NCBI GenBank assembly: GCA_002347365.1
Contig: DDWT01000006.1
Coordinates: 1 to 16,995 of the forward strand
Length of the DNA: 16,995 bases
Reading direction: 5' to 3'
Source of the DNA: Actinobacteria bacterium UBA2279
Lineage (GTDB): Bacteria; Actinomycetota; Coriobacteriia; Anaerosomatales; Anaerosomataceae
The translations under genes were made by a program, and so were the position numbers. Below are positions 1 through 7,096 of the stretch, piece by piece (position 1 is the stretch's first letter; the number at the start of each line of letters is the position of its first letter). The notes under the pieces are model-generated. The model was not told the DNA's origin. It searched no databases and was given only the letters and a program-made list of their open reading frames with translations.

Positions 1-1
1 T

Positions 2-409
2 GCCGAGGCGGGACGGCAGCACCTGGCATCCCGCTGGCGGGAAGCACCGGCTGACGTGCTTGTCACCTATCTCGTCACGAAGCCGGCCGCGACCTGGTTG
101 TTGCCGTTCTACTGGGACACCGTGCTCGCTGTCGCGGGCTACTGGGTCTTGCGCATCCATGTGATCGTCGCGATTCTGGGTCTGTCCGCGCTCGGCTGGA
201 TGACTCTGCGTCGGGGTGGGCCGCAGCGGGTGGAGTTCGCCTTCCTGCTCATGAATGTCGTAGTGATCACCCTCGGCGCATCCTACTACCTGGGGTTGTC
301 TCGCTATGTGTATCCCTACGTGCCGTTCATGTATGTGGCGCTCGCATATGCGGTCGGTCGGATCGTCTCCGCATGGCGAGATCGGCGATCAGCCGTCGCC
401 ACCACGTAG
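2..409 (+). CDS. Membrane glycosyltransferase of the GT39/ArnT type, C-terminal fragment
   Basis: The reading frame is open from the left edge of the window to the TAG at 407-409, so the N-terminal part with the catalytic loops lies outside. The 135 visible residues contain about four hydrophobic helices and end in a short basic tail (WRDRRSAVATT). The segment with SRYVYPYVPFMYVALAY resembles the C-terminal 'RY..P..P' region of dolichyl-phosphate-mannose or ArnT-like transferases, which move a sugar from a polyprenyl-phosphate donor on the outer face of the membrane. A GTG at 56 could be read as a start, but in-frame coding-like sequence continues upstream of it, so I treat it as internal. 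The gene converges on the next one, with only three bases between the two stop codons. The family call rests on the C-terminus alone; another polytopic glycan enzyme is possible. Confidence 0.6.
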   Translation, partial: AEAGRQHLASRWREAPADVLVTYLVTKPAATWLLPFYWDTVLAVAGYWVLRIHVIVAILGLSALGWMTLRRGGPQRVEFAFLLMNVVVITLGASYYLGLSRYVYPYVPFMYVALAYAVGRIVSAWRDRRSAVATT

Positions 410-412
410 CGT

Positions 413-1291
413 CTAGAAGGCTTCGGGCGACCGGTAGTCCCTCGGCCATGCCTTGTTCCAGGAGAACAGCTGTCGACGGACGATCTCTGACCTTGGCGTC
501 TGCGTGTCGGTGAACGCAAGCCGGTCCGGGATCTTGGGGATGAGCATGCCGCCCATCGCTCGACGCCACGCATAAAAGCCCCAAGAGAGCACGCGCTTGC
601 CTCGCGGATAGCCGCGGCCGTGCGTCTCGGCAAGTCTGCTTATGTCCGCGTGCAGCACGTGTGAGATCGTCTCGGACTTGCGGTCGGGCTGGTGCCGGTC
701 GACGGCGGTGATGCGGTTCATCCTGCGGAAGACGCGACCGTCGCGCTGCAGGCGAAGCCACAGCTCGTAGTCCATCGCGAAGTGATATGTGGCGTCGAGC
801 ATCGGATCTGACAGCGCGCGTCGGCGGATGAACGCCACCGGTTGGCCGATGAAGTTCACGATCCGCAGGATTCGGCCCGAGAACGGCGGGACCCAGATCA
901 TCCAGATGATCCGCCCGTTGTGATCCACCTGCGCCGCGTGCCCGTAAGCGACATCGACCTCAGGGTGGCGGTCGAAGTAGGCGACGACATCTTCGACGAC
1001 ACGTTCGTCGAAGTAGGCATCATCCGAGTTGATCCAGCCGATGATCTCACCCGACGAGAGAGCGAACGCCTTGTTGAGGGCGTCGGCCTGACCGGCGTCG
1101 GGTTCCGAGCGCCACACGACGTTATCGCCTGCTGCTTGCAGCAGCTCGATGCTGCCGTCGGTGCTCCCGCCATCCATGACGATGTGCTCGATGTCGGGGT
1201 AGGTCTGCACCGCCACCGAGTGCAGGTTGTCTGAGAGCCAGCGCGCCTGGTCCAGTGAAGGCGTGAGAATGGAGACGAGGGGCCGACTCAT
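413..1291 (-). CDS. Family 2 glycosyltransferase (copy A of a tandem pair)
   Basis: This is a 292-residue cytoplasmic GT-A fold glycosyltransferase expected to move a nucleotide-activated sugar onto a growing glycan. It shows the family 2 opening PLVSILTPSLDQARWL, the nucleotide-binding MDGGSTDGS (39-47), the metal-binding SDD (89-91) and the acceptor-side motif MDYELWLRL (173-181). I chose the ATG at 1291 because it forms an ATGA overlap with the stop of the upstream GT2 gene and because homology starts there; the frame stays open further upstream to 1462, but that stretch is the neighbour's coding sequence read in another frame. It is the last gene of a three-gene minus-strand operon. Its first 119 residues differ from those of the upstream GT2 at only four positions (8, 14, 74, 80), while the rest has diverged strongly. 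The sugar specificity cannot be read from the sequence. Confidence 0.9.
   Translation of the reverse strand: MSRPLVSILTPSLDQARWLSDNLHSVAVQTYPDIEHIVMDGGSTDGSIELLQAAGDNVVWRSEPDAGQADALNKAFALSSGEIIGWINSDDAYFDERVVEDVVAYFDRHPEVDVAYGHAAQVDHNGRIIWMIWVPPFSGRILRIVNFIGQPVAFIRRRALSDPMLDATYHFAMDYELWLRLQRDGRVFRRMNRITAVDRHQPDRKSETISHVLHADISRLAETHGRGYPRGKRVLSWGFYAWRRAMGGMLIPKIPDRLAFTDTQTPRSEIVRRQLFSWNKAWPRDYRSPEAF
938..1291 (-). repeat. Near-identical N-terminal half shared by two GT2 genes, copy A
   Basis: This stretch matches 1801-2154 without gaps at a constant offset of 863 bases. The run 1104-1207 is identical to 1967-2070 over 104 bases, including silent positions. Similarity drops sharply below about 938, where the C-terminal halves begin. 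Confidence 0.9.
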
Positions 1292-2154
1292 CTGTACTCC
1301 TCGGGCCACGTGCTCTTGCGCGAGAGCAGCTGGCGCTGCAACAGGCCACTCTTCATTCCGTGGGGAGCGGTGAAGGCGACGCGGTCCGGCGCGACGCGAG
1401 GGATGAGAAGCGCCCCCGCCAGTCGTTGCCGGACGTAGAACGTCGTCCGCTGTCGCTCCCACTCGGAGGACAGATGCATCTCGTAGCGTGCCTCGAGCAG
1501 TGCGAGGTTCGCGCGGTACACGTCTTTGGTGGTCAAGGACTTCCGCTCCGGCTGGTGGCGGTCGATCGCGAGGATCCGACTGACGCGACCGAAGCGCCTC
1601 CCTTCGTTATGCAGGCGCAGCCACAGTTCGTAGTCCATCCCGAAGTGGAAGTCGACATCCAGCATCGGTTCTGCCAGCGCGCTGCGGCGGATGAACGCGG
1701 CGGGTTGCGGTATGAAGTCGAGAGCCTTGAGCAGGTCGGCGTCGAATGACGGCGCCCACAGGACCTGTATGGCATGGCCGTCCGCCGCTGTCTGCAGAGC
1801 GTGCCCGTAGGCGACATCGACCTCAGGGTGGCGGTCGAAATAGGCGACGACATCTTCGACGACACGCTCGTCGAAGTAGGCATCATCCGAGTTGATCCAG
1901 CCGATGATCTCGCCGGTGGATAGTGCGAACGCCTGGTTGAGGGCGTCGGCCTGACCGGCGTCGGGCTCCGAGCGCCACACGACGTTATCGCCTGCTGCTT
2001 GCAGCAGCTCGATGCTGCCGTCGGTGCTCCCGCCATCCATGACGATGTGCTCGATGTCGGGGTAGGTCTGTACCGCCACCGAGTGCAGGTTGTCTGAGAG
2101 CCAGCGCGCCTGGTTCAACGATGGCGTAAGGACCGAGACAAGGGGCCGGCTCAT
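1288..2154 (-). CDS. Family 2 glycosyltransferase (copy B of a tandem pair)
   Basis: This 288-residue GT2 enzyme carries the same motifs as its downstream twin: MDGGSTDGS (39-47), SDD (89-91) and a MDYELWLRL acceptor motif in the second half. It lies in the middle of the minus-strand operon, with four-base ATGA overlaps at both ends (2151-2154 with the GT4 upstream, 1288-1291 with GT2 copy A downstream), which implies translational coupling of all three genes. The N-terminal donor-binding half is almost identical to copy A, whereas the C-terminal half differs in sequence. The two enzymes may therefore use the same or a similar donor sugar on different acceptors; that is an inference from domain layout. 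Length and start fit the family. Confidence 0.9.
   Translation of the reverse strand: MSRPLVSVLTPSLNQARWLSDNLHSVAVQTYPDIEHIVMDGGSTDGSIELLQAAGDNVVWRSEPDAGQADALNQAFALSTGEIIGWINSDDAYFDERVVEDVVAYFDRHPEVDVAYGHALQTAADGHAIQVLWAPSFDADLLKALDFIPQPAAFIRRSALAEPMLDVDFHFGMDYELWLRLHNEGRRFGRVSRILAIDRHQPERKSLTTKDVYRANLALLEARYEMHLSSEWERQRTTFYVRQRLAGALLIPRVAPDRVAFTAPHGMKSGLLQRQLLSRKSTWPEEYR
1801..2154 (-). repeat. Near-identical N-terminal half shared by two GT2 genes, copy B
   Basis: This is the partner of 938-1291. It encodes residues 1-118 of the upstream GT2, including the donor-binding and DXD-type motifs. Confidence 0.9.
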
Positions 2155-3500
2155 CGGCCTGCTCCCTGCGTGTCGCGCGCGAGGACGGTCTCCTCGTAGT
2201 ACGCAAGGTAGGCGTCTGCCTGCGCCGCGATCGTGTGGCGCGCGGTGGCGGATCGGACTCCATTCGCGCCGATACGCTCGCGTTCACCGGGGTCACCGAG
2301 GAGCGCGAACAGCGATCGTGCGAGATCGACTTCATCGCCGGGCCGGACCAACAGTCCGCTCTCGCCGTCGACCACCACCTCGGGTATGCCGCCTACCCGA
2401 GAGGCGACGACCGGGGTCCCGCACGCCATTGCTTCCAGGATGGTGAGGCCGAGCACCTCGGCACGCGCAGGGTGGACGTAGATGTCAGCTGCACGGTAGT
2501 AGGCCGCCATCACCCCGGGGTCGTTCACCGGCGGGACGAATCGGATCTCGATGTCGCCGATGCGCTGCGCGGCTCCCTCGCTCCCGATCGCCAGCAGCGT
2601 TGCGACCGTGCCCTGCCCTGCGAGTGACTCACATGCCGAGATGAGCACATCGAAGCCCTTGAAGGGGTTGGATGCGATGGCGCGCGCGGCGGTCACGATC
2701 ACGGTCGAGTCAGGAGGCAAGCCGACAGATGCGCGCGCGCTCGTGCGGTCGCCGGGTGAGAACACGCCGGTGTCTATCCCGTTCGGGATGACGCGCGCAT
2801 CGAGCGCGCTTGCGAGAACGCCGCTTTGCTCGGCAATGTCGAGTACCCAACGCGACGGAGCTGCGAATGCCAGCGAACTGTCGCCGAGTACTCGTCGCTT
2901 CAGTGCGAAGTTGGCGGCGCTCGCGTCACGCATAAGTGGCACATAGCGGTCGAGATGGGGGCACGCCCCACATCCCGACAGCCAACGTTCGCACTCGATC
3001 GGGTGGGCGCAATGGCCGGTGAGCAGCCAGGTGTCGTGCAGCGTGATCACCGAAGGTGTGGCGCGCGTGAGCTCAGGGAGCATGCGTATGTCGAAATACG
3101 AGCCATGAAGGTTGTGGAAGTGCAGCACGTCAGGTGGCTGCGGGGTCATCTCAAGCAGATGCGCCGTGCCCGGCTGCTCGAAGTCCTCGTGACCTTGCGC
3201 GACGGCTGAGAAGCGCACCGGCTCCGCGATCGTCCTCAGCGTACGGTTCGCATACCACCAGCCGTCGCGATCGTGTGTGCTGTGAGCTGCGACGTTCTTC
3301 GCGGCACGGCGCACGGTGCGCGCCCACGGACCCCGATAGGCCTCATTGGGTATCTCGATGACGTTGTGCGCGGGCGCGTTGACGTTGCCTGCGAGCAGCC
3401 ACGCATCCAGTCCACGCGCGAGGTACTCCTCGTGCAGCGAGCGCGCGACGAACTCGGCGCCGCCGCCGGTGACCGATGCGTTTATCGTCGCGATTCTCAT
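2151..3500 (-). CDS. Family 4 glycosyltransferase with a four-cysteine motif
   Basis: This 449-residue retaining GT-B enzyme is the first gene of the minus-strand operon. The N-terminal Rossmann half begins at MRIATINASVTGGGAE (glycine-rich acceptor loop, 12-16) and contains LHFHNLHG (126-133) and LHDTWLLTGHC. A cysteine set follows at 164, 170, 177 and 180 (CX5CX6CX2C), typical of WcaC-like capsule or colanic-acid glycosyltransferases and possibly metal-binding. The C-terminal half has IPNGID (238-243), NPFKG (278-282) and the EX7E donor motif E348-E356 followed by AMACGTPVVAS. The start at 3500 matches the N-terminus of the homologous gene at 4655-5962, although its upstream region has no strong ribosome binding site. 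A 61-base gap separates it from the divergent GT4 at 3562. Sugar and acceptor are unknown. Confidence 0.9.
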   Translation of the reverse strand: MRIATINASVTGGGAEFVARSLHEEYLARGLDAWLLAGNVNAPAHNVIEIPNEAYRGPWARTVRRAAKNVAAHSTHDRDGWWYANRTLRTIAEPVRFSAVAQGHEDFEQPGTAHLLEMTPQPPDVLHFHNLHGSYFDIRMLPELTRATPSVITLHDTWLLTGHCAHPIECERWLSGCGACPHLDRYVPLMRDASAANFALKRRVLGDSSLAFAAPSRWVLDIAEQSGVLASALDARVIPNGIDTGVFSPGDRTSARASVGLPPDSTVIVTAARAIASNPFKGFDVLISACESLAGQGTVATLLAIGSEGAAQRIGDIEIRFVPPVNDPGVMAAYYRAADIYVHPARAEVLGLTILEAMACGTPVVASRVGGIPEVVVDGESGLLVRPGDEVDLARSLFALLGDPGERERIGANGVRSATARHTIAAQADAYLAYYEETVLARDTQGAGR

Positions 3501-3544
3501 GCGTCCGTCCGTGCCTGTCGCGGGGGTCTGCGAAAGCCGAGACT

Positions 3545-3561
3545 ACTGTACACTAGCTGCC
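3545..3561 (+). promoter_or_regulatory. Candidate promoter for the plus-strand GT4, possibly leaderless
   Basis: A TACACT hexamer at 3549-3554 ends seven bases before the ATG at 3562, so transcription would begin at or next to the start codon. No Shine-Dalgarno sequence precedes that ATG, which agrees with leaderless translation, common in actinobacteria. I see no good -35 box. On the opposite strand the same stretch reads TACAGT (3550 to 3545) and could serve the divergent GT4 operon starting at 3500. Confidence 0.35.
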
Positions 3562-4686
3562 ATGATGTCGGACCCGAAGGTGGCGCAACGGCGGATGAGG
3601 ATCGCGTATCTGAGCCTGCAGGCGGTCGTCGAGGGCCAGGACAGCTGGGCCGCGGTGACCGAGCCCATCAAGGGCTTCGAAGCGTTCGGCTGGCAGGTCG
3701 ATCGCTACTTCGTCACCTACCCTGAGGCTGCACCCGGTCCGCTCGGCCGCCTTGCCGAGATGTACCGGGTCCGGCGCAGGCTTGCCGCCGCCATCGAGGG
3801 CTACGATCTTCTCTACGTCCGGGCGCATCCCATGGCGTATCGAGCTGCGACCGCTGCCCGCCGCGCCGGCGTCCCTGTCGTGCAGGAGTGCAACGGCCCT
3901 TACGAGGACCTGTTCATCGCCTGGCCAGTCACCCGCTTCGCCCGACCGCTGTTCGAGCATCTCCAGCGCAGGCAGTACCGCGACGCGCTCGTGATCATCT
4001 CGGTGGCCGAAGGGCTCACTGCGTGGCTCGCAGAGGACACCGGCAATCCGAACGTCGTGACGAACGGCAACGGTGCCAACACCGATGTGTTCACCCCCGA
4101 TGCCCTCCGCATGGAAGGTCTCCCCGAGCGATACGCGGTATTCTTCGGCCAATTCCCCGCGTGGCAGGGGATCCCGACGCTGCTCTCCGCAGTGCGTTCT
4201 GCTCAGTGGCCGGTCGGGCTGAGCCTGGTATTCGTGGGGGACGGGTCTTTGCGGCCTGAGGTCGAACGTGCTGTTGCCGAGATGCCGGACCGCGTGCGCT
4301 ATGTCGGCAAGCTCCCGTACGCGGACGTCGCGCGCGTCGCTTCGCATGCACTGCTGTCGTTCGTCCCGATGGTCGCTCCCGAGCGTGACGCCAAGTTCTC
4401 GCCGCTGAAGCTCTACGAATCGATGGCGTGCGGTGTCGCCGTCGTTGCGTCGGACACGGTCGGTATCTCCGAGGTGGTACGAAAGCACGACTGTGGCATC
4501 CTCGTACCGCCCGGTGATGCAGGCGCGCTCGTCGGAGCCGTGTCCCTGCTGGCCGAGGACCCTGCACGCGCTGCGCAGATGGGTTCTCGCGGGCGCGAGG
4601 CCGCGGTCACTTGCTACTCCTGGGACACGCGGGCACGACAGCGTGCCGAGATCATCAAGCGGGCGCTGGCATCCCGCGAGCGCTGA
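3562..4686 (+). CDS. Family 4 glycosyltransferase
   Basis: This 374-residue GT-B glycosyltransferase stands alone on the plus strand between two minus-strand GT4 genes. The N-terminal half starts with MRIAYLSLQ; the C-terminal half contains NGNGANTDVFTP (169-179), VFFGQFPAWQGI, VFVGDGSLRPEVE and FSPLKLYESMACGVAVVAS (279 onwards). In the EX7E donor motif the first acidic residue is replaced by Lys278 while Glu286 is kept, as in several GT4 subfamilies with 'SPLKLYE'. The frame extends upstream to 3346, but that part is the antisense of the divergent gene, so starts at 3562 (chosen), 3565 or 3595 are realistic. The 3' end overlaps the convergent GT4 by 32 bases (4655-4686). It lacks the four-cysteine motif of its two neighbours, so it is a different subfamily. 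Confidence 0.88.
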   Translation: MMSDPKVAQRRMRIAYLSLQAVVEGQDSWAAVTEPIKGFEAFGWQVDRYFVTYPEAAPGPLGRLAEMYRVRRRLAAAIEGYDLLYVRAHPMAYRAATAARRAGVPVVQECNGPYEDLFIAWPVTRFARPLFEHLQRRQYRDALVIISVAEGLTAWLAEDTGNPNVVTNGNGANTDVFTPDALRMEGLPERYAVFFGQFPAWQGIPTLLSAVRSAQWPVGLSLVFVGDGSLRPEVERAVAEMPDRVRYVGKLPYADVARVASHALLSFVPMVAPERDAKFSPLKLYESMACGVAVVASDTVGISEVVRKHDCGILVPPGDAGALVGAVSLLAEDPARAAQMGSRGREAAVTCYSWDTRARQRAEIIKRALASRER

Positions 4687-5962
4687 GCATCGCCTGATAC
4701 ATCGCGAGGTAGGCGTCCACCATACGGTCGACGGTAAGATTCGCCTTCGCGTATGCGGCCGCGGCCGAACCCATTGCATGCAGCCTATCGCTGTCGTTGG
4801 CCAGCGAGACGATCGCGGCGGTCAGGGCGTCGGTGTCGTGCATCGGCACGAGAACGCCGGTGACGCCGTCCGCGATGATCTCGGGGATGCCCCCCACGGC
4901 GCTTGCGACCACCGGAGTGCCGCATGCGAGCGCCTCAAGGATGGCGAGGGGCTGGTTGTCGCCGACCGCCATGTGGATGTAGATGTCGGACGCCTGCAAG
5001 TAGCGAGCGACAGTCGCCGGGTCCTCGACGAAAGGCACCCGCACAACGTGGTCACCGGGTAAAGAGGTCTCCACACCGCCGAGCGCCAGGAATACGACGC
5101 GACGGCCGACGATCTGCGCCGACACTCCCGGTACTGCCGCGAGGACGGTCGCCGTGCCCTTGAACGGGTTGGGTCGCTCCCCGCCGGCGGTGAACATGAC
5201 GAGGAACGCCTCCGGATCCAGTCCGAGCATCCGGCGTGCCTCGGCCTTGTCCCCTGGCGCAAACACCGCTGTGTCGACACCGTTGGGGATGAGGAACTGC
5301 TCCGCGGTCGCCTCGGCGAGGATCGACTCCGCGGCGGCTTGGAGTACCCAGCGAGACGGCCCGGCGATGAACAGTCGCGAGCGGGCGTAGATGTCGCGCT
5401 TTCGCCGCCAGTTCGCCGCCGAAGAGTCGCGCGGGATGGCCATGGGGCGCGAGATGTCCGGACACTCCCCACAGCCCGTGAGCCAGCGAGGACAGCCCAG
5501 GGTATACGCGCAGTGCCCAGCCGTCAGCCAGGTGTCGTGCAGTGTGATCACGGTAGGCAGCGCGTGAGAGAGCGTGGGCAGTTCCCGGAGGTCGAAGTAG
5601 CCGCCGTGCAGGTTGTGGAGGTGCAGGACGTTCGGCGGAGGGGACGTGAGTGAGAGCAGTTGGCGGGTGCCGGCGAAGTTGAAGTCCTCCAGGCCGCGCA
5701 CGCGGTCCACAATCGAGCCCGGGTCGGCGAGCAGCCGAGAGGCGCGCCGCCGCATCCGGCCGGCGAAGGAGATCGCCGTTCGCGGTGCGCCGCCGGGAAT
5801 CTCCACAGCGGCAGGGGTGTCTCGGCGCATGGTACCCAATGCGAGGTGTGCCCCAAGCCCGCGCGCCACATACGCACGGTGCAGCGTGAGGGCGACGTTC
5901 TCCGCACCGCCGCCGACGTCGCTGGCGGATACCTGCAGGATCTGGAGGTCTGATCGTGTCAT
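4655..5962 (-). CDS. Family 4 glycosyltransferase with a four-cysteine motif, paralogue of 2151-3500
   Basis: This 435-residue GT-B enzyme is a clear paralogue of the GT4 at 2151-3500. Shared features are the GGGAEN loop (17-22), LHLHNLHG (113-120), LHDTWLTAGHC, the same CX5CX6CX2C spacing (C151, C157, C164, C167), IPNGVD (225-230), NPFKG (265-269) and EALACGTPVVAS. In the donor motif the first Glu is replaced by Asp335 (D-X7-E343), a common variant in capsule enzymes with 'DN.P'. I chose the ATG at 5962, preceded by GAAGGT at a suitable distance; the frame is open further upstream to 6187, but that part overlaps the divergent radical SAM gene and has no family similarity. It appears to be a single-gene unit, divergent from 6083 and convergent with 3562-4686. 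Substrates are unknown. Confidence 0.9.
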   Translation of the reverse strand: MTRSDLQILQVSASDVGGGAENVALTLHRAYVARGLGAHLALGTMRRDTPAAVEIPGGAPRTAISFAGRMRRRASRLLADPGSIVDRVRGLEDFNFAGTRQLLSLTSPPPNVLHLHNLHGGYFDLRELPTLSHALPTVITLHDTWLTAGHCAYTLGCPRWLTGCGECPDISRPMAIPRDSSAANWRRKRDIYARSRLFIAGPSRWVLQAAAESILAEATAEQFLIPNGVDTAVFAPGDKAEARRMLGLDPEAFLVMFTAGGERPNPFKGTATVLAAVPGVSAQIVGRRVVFLALGGVETSLPGDHVVRVPFVEDPATVARYLQASDIYIHMAVGDNQPLAILEALACGTPVVASAVGGIPEIIADGVTGVLVPMHDTDALTAAIVSLANDSDRLHAMGSAAAAYAKANLTVDRMVDAYLAMYQAMLSARGMPAPA

Positions 5963-5992
5963 GGTTGACCTTCGGCCGGTCGTAGTCTTCAG

Positions 5993-5998
5993 ATTGTA
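5993..5998 (-). promoter_or_regulatory. Candidate -10 box for the minus-strand GT4
   Basis: The minus strand reads TACAAT here, five of six matches to the bacterial -10 consensus, about 30 bases upstream of the ATG at 5962. That leaves a short leader that includes the GAAGGT ribosome binding site. No convincing -35 box was found, so this is tentative. Confidence 0.35.
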
Positions 5999-6024
5999 GC
6001 GCGAGTATCCGGCGCTGCCTTCGG

Positions 6025-6030
6025 TATGAT
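6025..6030 (+). promoter_or_regulatory. Candidate -10 box for the radical SAM operon
   Basis: TATGAT at 6025-6030 matches the -10 consensus at five of six positions and would place the transcript start near 6037. This argues against the ATG at 6026 as the start codon of the radical SAM gene and favours the GTG at 6083. The -35 region is weak. Confidence 0.35.
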
Positions 6031-6082
6031 AGTCGCTTGTAGGGCGCCGACAGCGCCCGGGCCTTCGACGGAAGCGATTCGC

Positions 6083-7096
6083 GTGGAATTCGACGTCTTC
6101 AAACTGACTCCAGCGTGGAGCCGCAAAGCGGTGCGTGCTCTGCTGCCCGCCCGCTTCGTCGACGCTGCACGCCGAACCATCATCCACGTCTTATACGAGC
6201 GCAACGCCGGGACGGTGCTTCGCGAACTCAAAGCGATCACATTCTTGCGGCGACGCGTGCTGCACTCGCGCCCCGTGCTCTACCACCTCGATATCCACGT
6301 AGCGGACCACTGCAACATGCGCTGTCGGGGCTGCTCGCACTTCAGTAACATCGCCGAACCGGCCCTGGCCGACCCGGAGGAGTTCTCGCGCGACCTCCAT
6401 CGTCTGGCCGAGGTATTCGCAGGCGTGCGCGAGATCTACCTTCTCGGTGGAGAGCCGCTCCTGCACCCGGACGTCGCGCGCTTCGTCCGCATCGCTTACG
6501 AGTGTTTCCCGCACGCCAAGACCTACCTGTTCACCAACAGCCTGCTCGTGACGCGCATGCCCGAAGAGGTCTGGACCGCTCTGGCCGAGACAGGCGTCGT
6601 GCTGTACTGCGACCGCTATCCGGTGGAAGTCGACAACGACAAGATCGCCGAGATGGCCACCGAGCGAGGCGTCAGACTCAAGTGGACCCAGGACCGCGAC
6701 CGGTTCTTCACGATCCCCATCGATCTTGAGGGAACGCGAGACGCCGCCGAGTCCTTCGCGGCCTGCAGCGGCGTGGACAACTGCGTCAACCTGCGCCACG
6801 GGCGTCTCTATCCCTGTGCGCGCATCGCCTACATCGACATCTTCCGCGAGCGGTATGGCATCGAGGGACTTCAGGCCACCGATGCGGACTCGATCTCCAT
6901 CTACGGGAGCGAGACGCCGTGGGAGATCATGGACTTCCTGCTCTCGCCTGTACCGTGGTGCCGTCACTGCGACCAGGGGAGTCTGCACTGGTACGAGTGG
7001 AGCAAAGGCGAGCAGTCCATTGGGCAGTGGACCGACCTGCCCGGACGGACATCAGCCGAGACGGGCACCGTGGAGTCCGGGGAGGTGCAGCGGTGA
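6083..7096 (+). CDS. Radical SAM protein with SPASM-like C-terminal cysteines (first of a pair)
   Basis: This 337-residue protein has the radical SAM iron-sulfur motif CX3CX2C at C77, C81 and C84, within ADHCNMRCRGCSHFSN, and the SAM-binding GGEP at 122-125. A second cysteine set (C228, C234, C245, C293, C296) sits in the C-terminal part and resembles a SPASM/twitch auxiliary cluster domain. The GTG at 6083 was chosen because GGAAG lies eight bases upstream (6070-6074), the candidate promoter at 6025-6030 overlaps the earlier ATG at 6026, and the N-terminus (AWSRKAVRALLPARFVDA) then aligns with the start of the next gene. The enzyme should cleave SAM to a 5'-deoxyadenosyl radical; its substrate is unknown. 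Placed among glycosyltransferases, it may modify a sugar or an attached group, but a peptide substrate cannot be excluded. It is coupled to the next gene by a GTGA overlap. Confidence 0.85.
   Translation: MEFDVFKLTPAWSRKAVRALLPARFVDAARRTIIHVLYERNAGTVLRELKAITFLRRRVLHSRPVLYHLDIHVADHCNMRCRGCSHFSNIAEPALADPEEFSRDLHRLAEVFAGVREIYLLGGEPLLHPDVARFVRIAYECFPHAKTYLFTNSLLVTRMPEEVWTALAETGVVLYCDRYPVEVDNDKIAEMATERGVRLKWTQDRDRFFTIPIDLEGTRDAAESFAACSGVDNCVNLRHGRLYPCARIAYIDIFRERYGIEGLQATDADSISIYGSETPWEIMDFLLSPVPWCRHCDQGSLHWYEWSKGEQSIGQWTDLPGRTSAETGTVESGEVQR

Noticed and set aside
842..1234. Plus-strand open frame opposite GT2 copy A
   Set aside because: It is the mirror of a strongly supported gene; the V/D/R-rich composition is a by-product of high GC content.
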